Source of the DNA: Sphingomonas azotifigens NBRC 15497
GTDB taxonomy: Bacteria > Pseudomonadota > Alphaproteobacteria > Sphingomonadales > Sphingomonadaceae
DNA length: 64,000 nt
Reading direction: 5' to 3'
Assembly (NCBI RefSeq): GCF_002091475.1
Contig: NZ_BCTR01000017.1
Span: 30,020-94,019 of the forward strand
Shown: positions 49,458-57,127 of the stretch, one piece after another
Layout: each line of letters begins with the position of its first letter
Position numbering within the stretch: the first letter of the stretch is position 1
Made by a program: the position numbers and the translations under genes
The notes under the pieces: generated by a model
The model's database searches: none
Told to the model about the DNA's origin: nothing
Seen by the model: only the letters and a program-made list of their open reading frames with translations

Positions 49458-50258
49458 ATGAAGAATGTACTCGTTCTGATGCATGACGACGCCGGACAGG
49501 AGGCACGGTTCCAGGCGGCGCTCGACCTGACGCGGGGGCTGGAAGGGCATCTGCGCTGCATCGATGTCGCGATCGTGCCGGCCTATGTCGGCGATTATGT
49601 CGAATTCGGGGGTGGCGCGGCGCTGCTCGCCGACGAACAGACCCGCGAGGCAGCCAATCGCGTGCGGATGGAGGCGCGGCTGAAGGCCGAGGACGTTCCC
49701 TATGACTGGATCGACGCCACCGGCTTCGCCCGCGAATGCCTGCGCGACGCGACCGCGCTCGCCGATCTGGTGGTGCTCAATCGCGAACTCGACAAGGTCG
49801 ACTATCCCGACATGCGCGACCTGATCTGCGACACGATCCTGAAGACCGGCAAGCCGATCGTCGCGGTGCCGGAGAAGACCCTGGGCTTCGACCTCTATGG
49901 CCACGCCGTGGTCGCATGGGATGGCTCGCGCACCGCCGAGGCGGCGCTGCAGGCGAGCGTATCGCTGCTGAAGCATGCCGGCACGGTGACGATCCTGGTG
50001 GTCGATGAAGGCACGCTGCGGCTGCCTGCCGCCGAAGCGGCGGAATATCTGTCGCGGCACGGCATCCGGCCCGAGGTGCGCGTCGTGCCGAAGACCGATA
50101 CGGTGAGCGCTGCGATCTTTACGGTCCTGGAGGCGCTCAAGGCGGCCTATCTCGTGATGGGCGGCTTTGGCCACAGCCGGTTCCTGGAAGCGGCCTTTGG
50201 CGGCGTGACCCGGCGGATGCTGGCCGAATGTCCGGTGCCGCTGGTGCTGGCACACTGA
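49458..50258 (+). CDS. tandem universal stress protein
   Basis: 266 residues from ATG 49458 (GGAGG just upstream); ATG 49446 overlaps that site. Two Usp domains: residues ~1-140 (KNVLVLMHDDAG) and ~145-266 (HAVVAWDGSRTAEAAL). The second ends with GGFGHSRFLEAAFGGVTRRML, the G-x2-G-x9-G-type ATP-binding loop. Location after an Fnr-type gene fits stress or low-oxygen adaptation. Confidence 0.88.
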   Translation: MKNVLVLMHDDAGQEARFQAALDLTRGLEGHLRCIDVAIVPAYVGDYVEFGGGAALLADEQTREAANRVRMEARLKAEDVPYDWIDATGFARECLRDATALADLVVLNRELDKVDYPDMRDLICDTILKTGKPIVAVPEKTLGFDLYGHAVVAWDGSRTAEAALQASVSLLKHAGTVTILVVDEGTLRLPAAEAAEYLSRHGIRPEVRVVPKTDTVSAAIFTVLEALKAAYLVMGGFGHSRFLEAAFGGVTRRMLAECPVPLVLAH

Positions 50259-50298
50259 CGCGACCTCATCCGCTGCGCTCTCGATAGTCCCGGAAGCG

Positions 50299-50334
50299 AA
50301 GAGGGGCAGGCATCCCGAGATGCCTGCCCCTCTT
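50299..50334. terminator. bidirectional intrinsic terminator
   Basis: AAGAGGGGCAGGCATC pairs perfectly with GATGCCTGCCCCTCTT around a 4-base loop, between the convergent stress protein and SWIB genes. Confidence 0.9.
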
Positions 50335-50372
50335 GTTGTTGGCGCCGCCCGCAGCGGGCGGACCGCCCCCGC

Positions 50373-50630
50373 TTACTTGACGTGCTTGGCGAGGTGCTTG
50401 TTCATCTCGAACATGGTGGCCTTGTCGCCGCCGAAGATCGGCTTCAGCGTTTCGTCGGCCAGAATCTCGCGCTTGTTCGCCGGGTTCTGCAGGTTGTGCT
50501 TCTTGATATATTCCCAAACCTTGCTGACGATCTCGCTGCGCGGCAGATCGGCGGTGCCCACAATCTTCGCCAGTTCGGGCGAAGGGGTAACCGGCTTGGC
50601 AATGCCACCGCGTGCTTTGGTCTCGGCCAT
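50373..50630 (-). CDS. SWIB/MDM2-domain protein
   Basis: 85 residues. The SWIB core is visible: PSPELAKIVGTADLPRSEIVSKVWEYIKKHNLQNPANKREIL, then ETLKPIFGGDKATMFEMNKHLAKHV. In bacteria such small SWIB proteins are found as free domains or fused to topoisomerase I and are thought to bind chromatin-like or DNA-associated partners. No other domain is present. Confidence 0.92.
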   Translation of the reverse strand: MAETKARGGIAKPVTPSPELAKIVGTADLPRSEIVSKVWEYIKKHNLQNPANKREILADETLKPIFGGDKATMFEMNKHLAKHVK

Positions 50631-50890
50631 CGTGTCTAACTCCTGTTCGTGCCCCTTATGGGGCTATTCCTTCGTCAGCGCCTCGGGATTGAGAGGCTTC
50701 CTCCCCCTTGTCGCAACCAACGATGTACTGCGGTTCGTGCGGTGATGCACGCCCCTGTACGCCTTTGATCGCGGGAAAGTGCGTCTGTCCAGCGCAGACA
50801 GCATGGAAGCGCGCCGAAGCGGCATTTTGCGGCGCTGCGGTGGTGCAAGCGAGCAACACTTTGCCGCAAAAATGTAGTAAAGTTGCGCGG
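50631..50890. other. gap with no supported gene
   Basis: 260 bases between two leftward genes. Short open frames exist but lack ribosome binding sites and protein-like composition. It probably carries the SWIB promoter and the end of the BLUF transcript. Confidence 0.4.
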
Positions 50891-51286
50891 TCAGGCCAAG
50901 ACTCGGGTTCGCACGAGACCCTCGAAGGTGCCGCGCACGTCCGGCGTAGCGTCGGCGGTGAGCCGCCGAACCTCGTCTAGGAAGCTCGCGGCGTCGGCAC
51001 CGGGCGCGCGATGCGCCATTTCCCAATGGCCGAAGGCGCGGCGATCGACCTGCTGGCGCGACAGCAGCACGATCGCGCGATGCCGGCGGTCGCCGCGGAT
51101 CCGGGCATAGGCCGCTTCCACGGCGTCCTCCGGCCCTTCCAGCGCCTGCAGGAAGCGCCCGGCATCCGCATAGAGCAGCCCGGTGATCCGGTCGCGCGCA
51201 TTGTTGCGGCGGGAAACCGTCAGGATGTCCTGCGTGGGGCAGGGCGCCGCGGGATTGACGGAACTGATATAGACGAGCTGCAGCAT
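50891..51286 (-). CDS. stand-alone BLUF blue-light photoreceptor
   Basis: 131 residues. BLUF residues are all present: Tyr6 (LVYISS), Asn29 (RRNNARDRITGLL), Gln47 (FLQALEG), Trp88 and Met90 (HWEM), plus the DRRH motif. FAD photochemistry shifts the Tyr-Gln hydrogen bond. No output domain is fused; only ~35 helical C-terminal residues follow, so it should act through a partner protein, as short BLUF proteins do. Confidence 0.92.
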   Translation of the reverse strand: MLQLVYISSVNPAAPCPTQDILTVSRRNNARDRITGLLYADAGRFLQALEGPEDAVEAAYARIRGDRRHRAIVLLSRQQVDRRAFGHWEMAHRAPGADAASFLDEVRRLTADATPDVRGTFEGLVRTRVLA

Positions 51287-51420
51287 GGATTTCCTCTCCT
51301 GCGAGCACGCTTCTTCGGCGTATTCTGGTTAACAACCGATCAATATCACGAAAGCTCCCTTGTTTTGCAGGCGTTTAGTCGAAGCTGGACAAATCTGGCC
51401 AGTTGCGGCACTAGAGCGTG

Positions 51421-51465
51421 GTGACCGACGCCCTGCGCCTTACCCTGCGACTTATCCGCCCTTAG
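51421..51465 (+). CDS. leuA leader peptide (putative)
   Basis: A GTG-initiated 14-residue ORF reading (V/M)TDALRLTLRLIRP, then TAG. Four of fourteen residues are Leu, plus one Ile. A second GTG directly precedes it and an in-frame stop lies just before that. The stop codon falls in the first arm of an 11-bp hairpin, the layout of amino-acid attenuators. No strong ribosome binding site is visible. Confidence 0.55.
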   Translation: MTDALRLTLRLIRP

Positions 51466-51501
51466 GGGCCGATCTCGCCTGCGCGCGTCTCCCCTAAGGG
51501 C
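51458..51501 (+). promoter_or_regulatory. leuA attenuator-like hairpin
   Basis: GCCCTTAGGGG (51458-51468) pairs perfectly with CCCCTAAGGGC (51491-51501) around 22 bases. The leader peptide's stop codon lies in the left arm, so a ribosome stalled at Leu codons or stopped at the TAG would influence folding. No T-run follows the right arm, so the output (termination or translation control) is unclear. Confidence 0.5.
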
Positions 51502-51570
51502 AAACCGGAGCTTCCCTAACGCATCGTGGCTGCGCTAGGCGCGGCCCGACCTTCAAGAGAGACACGACCC

Positions 51571-53229
51571 ATGTTGCGCGACCCCAGCGTCAAATATCGT
51601 CCCTTCCCGCAGGTGGATCTGCCCGATCGCCAATGGCCCAGCCGCACCATCACCAAGGCGCCGCGCTGGCTTTCCACCGACATGCGCGACGGCAACCAGG
51701 CGCTGATCGATCCGATGGACGGCGAGAAGAAGACCCGCTTCTTCGAACTGCTGGTCAAGGTGGGGCTCAAGGAGATCGAGGTCGGCTTCCCGAGCGCCGG
51801 CGCCACCGAATTCGACTTCATCTCCGGGCTGGTGCGCGAGGGCAAGGTGCCCGACGACGTGATCGTCCAGGTGCTCACCCAGTCGCGCCGCGACCTGATC
51901 GAGACCAGCTTTCAGTCGCTGAAGGGCGCCAAGCAGGCGATCGTCCACCTCTACAATGCCGTCTCGCCGGCCTGGCGCCGCATCGTGTTCGGCATGAGTC
52001 GCGATGAGATCCGCCAGATTGCTATCGAGGGCGCCAAGGTGCTGCGCGACGAAGCGGCCAAGCAGCCCGATACCGAGTGGCATTTCGAATATAGCCCCGA
52101 GACCTTCTCGACCGCCGAGCTCGATTTCTCGGTCGAGGTCTGCGAGGCGGTGATGGACATCCTGCGCCCGACGCCGGAGCGCCCGCTGATCCTCAACCTG
52201 CCGGCAACCGTCGAGGCGGCGACGCCCAATATCTATGCCGACCAGATCGAGTGGTTCTGCCGCAATATCCGTAGCCGCGACAGCGTCGTGATCAGCCTGC
52301 ACACCCACAACGATCGCGGCACCGGCGTTGCTGCGTCGGAACTTGGGCTGCTGGCGGGCGCCGACCGCGTCGAGGGCTGCCTGTTCGGCAATGGCGAGCG
52401 GACCGGCAATGTCGATCTCGTGACGCTGGCGCTCAACATGTACACGCAGGGGCTGAATCCCGGGCTCGACTTCTCGGACATCGACGAGGTGATCCAGACG
52501 GTCGAATACTGCAACCAACTCCCCGTCCACCCGCGCCATCCCTATGCGGGCGACCTGGTATTCACCGCCTTTTCCGGTAGCCACCAGGATGCGATCAAAA
52601 AGGGCTTCGCCTCGCAGGCCGCCCGCAACGACCAGATCTGGGACGTGCCGTACCTGCCGATCGATCCCAAGGATCTCGGCCGCGACTATGAAGCGGTGAT
52701 CCGCGTCAACTCGCAGTCGGGCAAGGGGGGCGTCGCCTGGGTGCTCGAGCAGGACAAGGGGCTCAAGCTGCCCAAGCGGATGCAGGCGGAATTCTCCAAG
52801 CACGTCCAGGCACTGGCCGACGAGACCAGCCGCGAGCTCAATGCCACCGATATCTGGGGGCTATTCGAGCGCGTGTATCTGCCCGGTGACAAGGACCGGA
52901 TCGCGCTGGTCGATTATGAGGAAACCGGCAGCGCCGGCAGCCGCGTGTTCGTCGGCCGTATCTCGATCGATGGGGCCGCGCAGTCGATCTCCGGCCGCGG
53001 CAATGGCCTGATCTCGGGCGTGGTCGATGCGCTGGCAGGGTCGACCGGGCCGCGGTTCGACGTGGTCGATTACAGCGAGCACGCCATCGGCGGCGGGGCG
53101 GACGCGCAGGCGGCGGCCTATGTCGAGTGCCGGACCGAGGATGGCCGGACGGTATTCGGCGTTGGCATCGATGCGGATATCGCGACGGCGTCGGTCCGGG
53201 CCGTGCTGAGCGCCGCGAACCGCGCCTGA
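51571..53229 (+). CDS. leuA: 2-isopropylmalate synthase
   Basis: 552 residues from ATG 51571 (AGAGAGA upstream). It catalyses the first committed step of leucine synthesis: acetyl-CoA plus 2-oxoisovalerate. The catalytic barrel shows [15 protein letters not shown], then [26 protein letters not shown], with metal-binding His residues, and [11 protein letters not shown]. The C-terminal regulatory LeuA dimer domain is at residues ~430-552. Length fits the LeuA2 subfamily. A Leu-rich leader peptide and hairpin upstream suggest attenuation. Confidence 0.95.
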   Translation: MLRDPSVKYRPFPQVDLPDRQWPSRTITKAPRWLSTDMRDGNQALIDPMDGEKKTRFFELLVKVGLKEIEVGFPSAGATEFDFISGLVREGKVPDDVIVQVLTQSRRDLIETSFQSLKGAKQAIVHLYNAVSPAWRRIVFGMSRDEIRQIAIEGAKVLRDEAAKQPDTEWHFEYSPETFSTAELDFSVEVCEAVMDILRPTPERPLILNLPATVEAATPNIYADQIEWFCRNIRSRDSVVISLHTHNDRGTGVAASELGLLAGADRVEGCLFGNGERTGNVDLVTLALNMYTQGLNPGLDFSDIDEVIQTVEYCNQLPVHPRHPYAGDLVFTAFSGSHQDAIKKGFASQAARNDQIWDVPYLPIDPKDLGRDYEAVIRVNSQSGKGGVAWVLEQDKGLKLPKRMQAEFSKHVQALADETSRELNATDIWGLFERVYLPGDKDRIALVDYEETGSAGSRVFVGRISIDGAAQSISGRGNGLISGVVDALAGSTGPRFDVVDYSEHAIGGGADAQAAAYVECRTEDGRTVFGVGIDADIATASVRAVLSAANRA

Positions 53230-53233
53230 CAGG

Positions 53234-53270
53234 AAAAGCGGCCCTGTCGCAGTGCGACGGGGCCGCTTTT
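53234..53270. terminator. bidirectional intrinsic terminator
   Basis: AAAAGCGGCCCTGTCGC pairs with GCGACGGGGCCGCTTTT (one wobble) between convergent leuA and the chemoreceptor gene. Confidence 0.9.
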
Positions 53271-53277
53271 ACAGGGA

Positions 53278-55041
53278 TCAGTGGACCGTTGCGATTTCGC
53301 GCTCGGGGGCTGCCATGCGCATGCCGGTGGTCCGTTCGAACCGGAAGGCGGCGGCGCGCTGGGCGAGGGCGTTGACTTCGCCCGAGAGGTTGCGGATCGC
53401 GGCCGAGGTTTCCTCGACCATCGCGGCATTTTGCTGCGTCACCAGGTCCATCGCCTTCATCGCCGTCGCCACCTGGCTCACGGCCGCAGACTGGGCGTGG
53501 TTGTCATGGTCGATCGCCGCGATCAGATCGTGCACGGCTTCGACGTCGCCGGAGATCGTGTCGAGTGCGGTGTCGGTGTCGTGCACTGCGTCCGCGGCCT
53601 GGATGATGTCCGCCTGGGTCTCGCTCAGCATGTCGCGCGCCTGCTTGGCCTGATCCTCGGCGCGGAGCGCAAGCGCGGCGACGAGATCGGCGACGACCAT
53701 GAAGCCGCGGCCCGCCTCGCCGGCGCGGCCAGCCTCGACCGCCGCGTTCATCGCCAGCACGCGCGTCTGGAAGGCGATCTTGTCGAGGCCCTCGATCACG
53801 CCGTCGATATTCCGGGCGCTGCCGCTGGCGCGGTCCATCGCCTGCACGGCGCGGGCGGTGGTGCCGCGGCCGTCGCGCAGCGCCGTGGTGGCTTCGCCGG
53901 CACGCTTCACCGTGTTGTCGGCAGCGATCATGGTGGCGCGCAGCCGCTCCTCGATCTTGGTCAGCGCCTCGGTCGCCTGGGCGAGATTGGCGGCGCTCTT
54001 CTCAGTGCGGTGCGCAAGGTCTTCCGAGCCGTGCGCGACCTCGGACGAGGTGTTCCGGATGTTGTCCGCGCTCTCGCTGACCAGCTGCACGCGGGCGCGC
54101 AGCGAGGCGATCGCCTCGTTGATGTTCTGCCGCAGCACTTCATATTCAGCGGGGAAGCGGCGGTCGATCGTGCGCGACAAGTCACCCTCGCGCAGCGCCA
54201 GCAGGCCGTTGCCCAACACTTCGGTGACGTCGCGCTGCTCCTCGAGCTTGCGCGCGTCGGACTCGCTCTGGGCCGCGGCGGCGGCACGGTAATGCTCCAG
54301 GCCGCAGGCGATGCGGCCCATTTCGTCGGTACGATCCTGATAGGGGATGGTGGCGACCTCACCGCGGGCGAGCCGGTCGGTCAGGCCGGACAAGGTGCCG
54401 ATCGGCTCCAGCACGCGGCGGTACATCGTCAGGTAGAAATGGGCTGCCTGCGCGGCAACGATCAGTCCCAGTACCACCACGATGGCGATCGCGAGGGAAA
54501 ATTCGGAGTTGCCCTTGGCCTTGATTTGCGATTGCGCGTCGTTAGCCATCGCCACGAGCTTGTCGATGGCGGTGCGGTGGGTGTCGTACAGGGCGCGCAA
54601 CTTTGCGTAGCTGGCGTCGATCGCGGCCCGGTCGCCCTTGCGCGCGGCGGGGACCAATCCCTGTTCGATTTCGTTCCAGAACTTCTGCGCCGCGGGATGG
54701 GCCTGCTGCAGCAGCTGGCTCCGCAGGTCCTCGCCTACGCGCGCGGTCTGCCAGAAGCGGTTCCGCTCGTCATACTGCTTGTGAAGATCATCCAGCCGGT
54801 TCGCATGCTCGCCCACCGTCTCTGGATTCCGGGCGATCAGCGTGGCTTCGAGAAACGGCTCGATGATGTATTCGGGCGGCGGGAGAATGTCCGCGATGAG
54901 ATCGGCATTGAGCTGCTGCCGCAGCTGCATCTCGCCACCCATGCGGATGCGATCGAGCCGCCAAGCGGCCAGCAACCCGCCGGCGAGCAGAATCGCCATC
55001 ATTGCGAGCGCGCTGTTGCGAACGAAACTTGCAATCGACAT
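53278..55041 (-). CDS. methyl-accepting chemotaxis protein
   Basis: 587 residues. TM1 (SALAMMAILLAGGLLAAW), a ~150-residue periplasmic helical sensor, TM2 (LAIAIVVVLGLIVAAQAAHFYL), HAMP (PIGTLSGLTDRLARGEVATIPY), and a cytoplasmic signalling hairpin with tip IEGLDKIAFQTRVLAMNAAVEAGRAGEAGRGFMVVA. The usual tip has FQTNLLALNAAVEAARAGE; here it reads TRVLAMNAAVEAGRAGE. It relays ligand sensing to CheA. It may belong to a distant chemotaxis operon, since no other che gene is nearby. Confidence 0.93.
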   Translation of the reverse strand: MSIASFVRNSALAMMAILLAGGLLAAWRLDRIRMGGEMQLRQQLNADLIADILPPPEYIIEPFLEATLIARNPETVGEHANRLDDLHKQYDERNRFWQTARVGEDLRSQLLQQAHPAAQKFWNEIEQGLVPAARKGDRAAIDASYAKLRALYDTHRTAIDKLVAMANDAQSQIKAKGNSEFSLAIAIVVVLGLIVAAQAAHFYLTMYRRVLEPIGTLSGLTDRLARGEVATIPYQDRTDEMGRIACGLEHYRAAAAAQSESDARKLEEQRDVTEVLGNGLLALREGDLSRTIDRRFPAEYEVLRQNINEAIASLRARVQLVSESADNIRNTSSEVAHGSEDLAHRTEKSAANLAQATEALTKIEERLRATMIAADNTVKRAGEATTALRDGRGTTARAVQAMDRASGSARNIDGVIEGLDKIAFQTRVLAMNAAVEAGRAGEAGRGFMVVADLVAALALRAEDQAKQARDMLSETQADIIQAADAVHDTDTALDTISGDVEAVHDLIAAIDHDNHAQSAAVSQVATAMKAMDLVTQQNAAMVEETSAAIRNLSGEVNALAQRAAAFRFERTTGMRMAAPEREIATVH

Positions 55042-55151
55042 CCACGATCCTCTGGTGGCAGGCGCACGGGTACCCTTGAGGGGCCATCGCGGCGGACAGC
55101 CCGTAGGTGTTTTATAGGCACCGCGGCTGACCAGAGTGTCTCAGGTCGAGA

Positions 55152-55517
55152 TTATTCGCGTATATTCGTAAGAGTACGGATAATCTCGCATCCCACCCTG
55201 GCGTCGGGATACACGTCCTGCTTGGCGGAGCGGACCCGCACCTCTACGACGCGCGCGTCGCGCAGGGCGAGCGCCGCGACTTCCTCGCACAACACTTCCT
55301 GCAATTCGAAATGTCGTGTGCGGACAAGGGCATGGATGCCCGCGCGCAGGAAGTCATAGTCCACCACCGCATCGATCCGGTCTTCCGGGGGGGCGGGATA
55401 GCGGCAGGTCATCGCCACATCGATCCGCACCCGCTGCGGGGCGGCGCGCTCGTGCGGGTGGATGCCCAGGCCCATGCTGAGCTCGAGCGCGTCAAGATGG
55501 ATCACATAGTCAGGCAT
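55152..55517 (-). CDS. dihydroneopterin aldolase-like protein (FolB/FolX family)
   Basis: 121 residues. Family blocks: LDALELSMGLGIHPHERAAPQRVRIDVAM, VDYDFLRAGIHALVRTRHFELQEVLCEEVAALAL, and VEVRVRSAKQDVYPDA. FolB's catalytic Lys and Glu positions fit K in RSAKQD and E in LQEVLCEE. It acts on 7,8-dihydroneopterin in folate synthesis. It overlaps the pteridine-reductase gene by 8 bases, third in a folE operon. Confidence 0.85.
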   Translation of the reverse strand: MPDYVIHLDALELSMGLGIHPHERAAPQRVRIDVAMTCRYPAPPEDRIDAVVDYDFLRAGIHALVRTRHFELQEVLCEEVAALALRDARVVEVRVRSAKQDVYPDARVGCEIIRTLTNIRE

Positions 55518-56283
55518 CGGGGCGGTGCTCGCGTCCTTCGAACATCACGTCGCCGTCCCGCGCGAGGAAATGCTGGCCGCAATCGACATAGACGTTCTGC
55601 CCGGTCACGCTGCGGCATTCGAGCAGATACGCCACGGTCGCGGCGATGTCGGCGGGGTCGACGGGGCGGCGCAGCAGGTTTTGCGTGCCGGTGCGGGCGA
55701 ATTCCGCCTCGGTCTGGTCGAGGCTGGGCAGGGTGAGGCCGGGGGAGACGGCGTTGACGCGGATCCGCGGCGCCAGCTTCTGCGCCAGCATATGGGTGGC
55801 GCCGTGCAGGGCCAGCTTCGAGCAGGTGTAGCTGAAGAAATCGGGATTGAGGTTGCCCACCTTCTGGTCGAGCAGGTTGACCACCGCGCCCTCGGCGAGG
55901 TCCGGCTGCGCGGCGAGTGCCATCGCGAGCCCGACCGGCGCGGCGAGGTTCACATGCATGTGCCGGTCCAGCAAGCTGTAGTCGGTGATCGGCGCCGCAT
56001 CATAGGCGAACAGCGAGGCATTGTTGACAACGGCGTCCAGCGGGCCGCCCAGCGCGGCGCGGCAGGCCTCGACCAAGGCCGTGGGCGCGGCAGGATCGGC
56101 GAGTTCGGCGCAGACGACCGCCGCGTGGGCGCCGCTGGCGCGCAGCTCGGCGGCAAAGGCTTCGGTTTCGTCGGGCGAATGATGGTGATGGACCGCTACC
56201 GCCCAGCCGCGTTCGGCCAGGCCCCGGCTGATCGCCGCGCCGATCCGCCGTGCGCCGCCCGTGACCAGCACCCGCCCTGGCAT
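55510..56283 (-). CDS. SDR oxidoreductase, probable pteridine reductase (PTR1/FolM-like)
   Basis: 257 residues from the ATG overlapping the folE stop (TGATG). The NADP motif is TGGARRIGAAISRGLAERG. The RR after TGGA and the following AVHHHHSPDE segment resemble PTR1/FolM, which reduce pterins using NADPH. Catalytic SYTCSK (Tyr-x3-Lys) and NNAS are present. Position between folE and folB strongly suggests a dihydropterin substrate. Confidence 0.8.
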   Translation of the reverse strand: MPGRVLVTGGARRIGAAISRGLAERGWAVAVHHHHSPDETEAFAAELRASGAHAAVVCAELADPAAPTALVEACRAALGGPLDAVVNNASLFAYDAAPITDYSLLDRHMHVNLAAPVGLAMALAAQPDLAEGAVVNLLDQKVGNLNPDFFSYTCSKLALHGATHMLAQKLAPRIRVNAVSPGLTLPSLDQTEAEFARTGTQNLLRRPVDPADIAATVAYLLECRSVTGQNVYVDCGQHFLARDGDVMFEGREHRPDA

Positions 56284-56906
56284 CAATAGCCCATCAGCTT
56301 GAGCACTTCGGCCCGGCTGCGTTCGTCCTCGCGGAACACGCCCATCATCCGGCTGGTGACCATGCCGACACCCGGCGTCCGTACGCCGCGGCCGGTCATG
56401 CAGCCATGCTGTGCCTCGATCACCACCGCGACGCCGACCGGATGGAGATGGTTCCAGATGCAGTCGGCCACTTCGGCGGTAAGCCGCTCCTGCACCTGCA
56501 GGCGGCGAGCGAAGGCGTGGAGTACGCGGGCGAGCTTGGAAATGCCGACGACATGGTTCCTGGGCAGATAGGCGATCGATGCCTTGCCGGTAATCGGCGC
56601 CATGTGGTGCTCGCAATGTGACTGGAAGGGAATGTCCTTCAGCAGCACGATCTCGTCATAGCCGCCCACCTCCTCGAATACGCGCGAGAGATGGTGCGAC
56701 GGATCCTCGGCATAGCCCGCGCAATATTCCTTCCACGCGCGTGCGACGCGCTGCGGCGTGTCGAGCAGGCCCTCCCGGCTGGGATCGTCCCCGGTCCAGC
56801 GGATCAGCGTGCGGATCGCCTCCGCCACGTCTTCGGGCACGGGTATCTTGGGAGCAGCGGCAACGAGATCGCCGTCTTCGGGATCGTGGTGGTGGTCGTG
56901 CATCAT
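56283..56906 (-). CDS. folE: GTP cyclohydrolase I
   Basis: 207 residues. It converts GTP to 7,8-dihydroneopterin triphosphate, the entry step to folate and biopterin. Zinc ligands are visible in FQSHCEHHMAPITGKASIAYLP and HGCMTGRGV. Other blocks: EGLLDTPQRVARAWKEYC and GISKLARVLHAFARRLQVQERLT. The N-terminus is His/Asp-rich (MMHDHHHDPEDGD). First gene of the leftward pterin operon. Confidence 0.95.
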   Translation of the reverse strand: MMHDHHHDPEDGDLVAAAPKIPVPEDVAEAIRTLIRWTGDDPSREGLLDTPQRVARAWKEYCAGYAEDPSHHLSRVFEEVGGYDEIVLLKDIPFQSHCEHHMAPITGKASIAYLPRNHVVGISKLARVLHAFARRLQVQERLTAEVADCIWNHLHPVGVAVVIEAQHGCMTGRGVRTPGVGMVTSRMMGVFREDERSRAEVLKLMGY

Positions 56907-56992
56907 TCGTCCTTTCGATCGCCGCTCCGCTTTCCCTTACGGCAAGCGCGCTTTGCCGGGCGGTAGCAGGATCCCGGCACCGAAAGGCGCAG

Positions 56993-57006
56993 GAATCCCG
57001 GGATTC
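56993..57006. promoter_or_regulatory. 14-bp perfect palindrome between folE and the TonB receptor
   Basis: GAATCCCGGGATTC is a perfect palindrome in the 221-base divergent gap. It could be an operator for the receptor gene or folE. Confidence 0.35.
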
Positions 57007-57127
57007 GCGCGGCTTTGGAAACATTTGACCCGTTGACCTCCGGAAAAGCCCGGCATTAGCGTGTGCATGCAAAAACAGCAAAGTCGCGACCGGCGCAAGA
57101 TCGGGGCGGCCAGGGAGAGGAAAGACC

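Noticed and set aside
50656..50859. 67-residue minus-strand ORF between SWIB and BLUF genes
   Set aside because: No ribosome binding site, no homology-like pattern, biased composition.
53281..55359. 692-residue plus-strand ORF
   Set aside because: Antisense to the chemoreceptor; composition is not protein-like.
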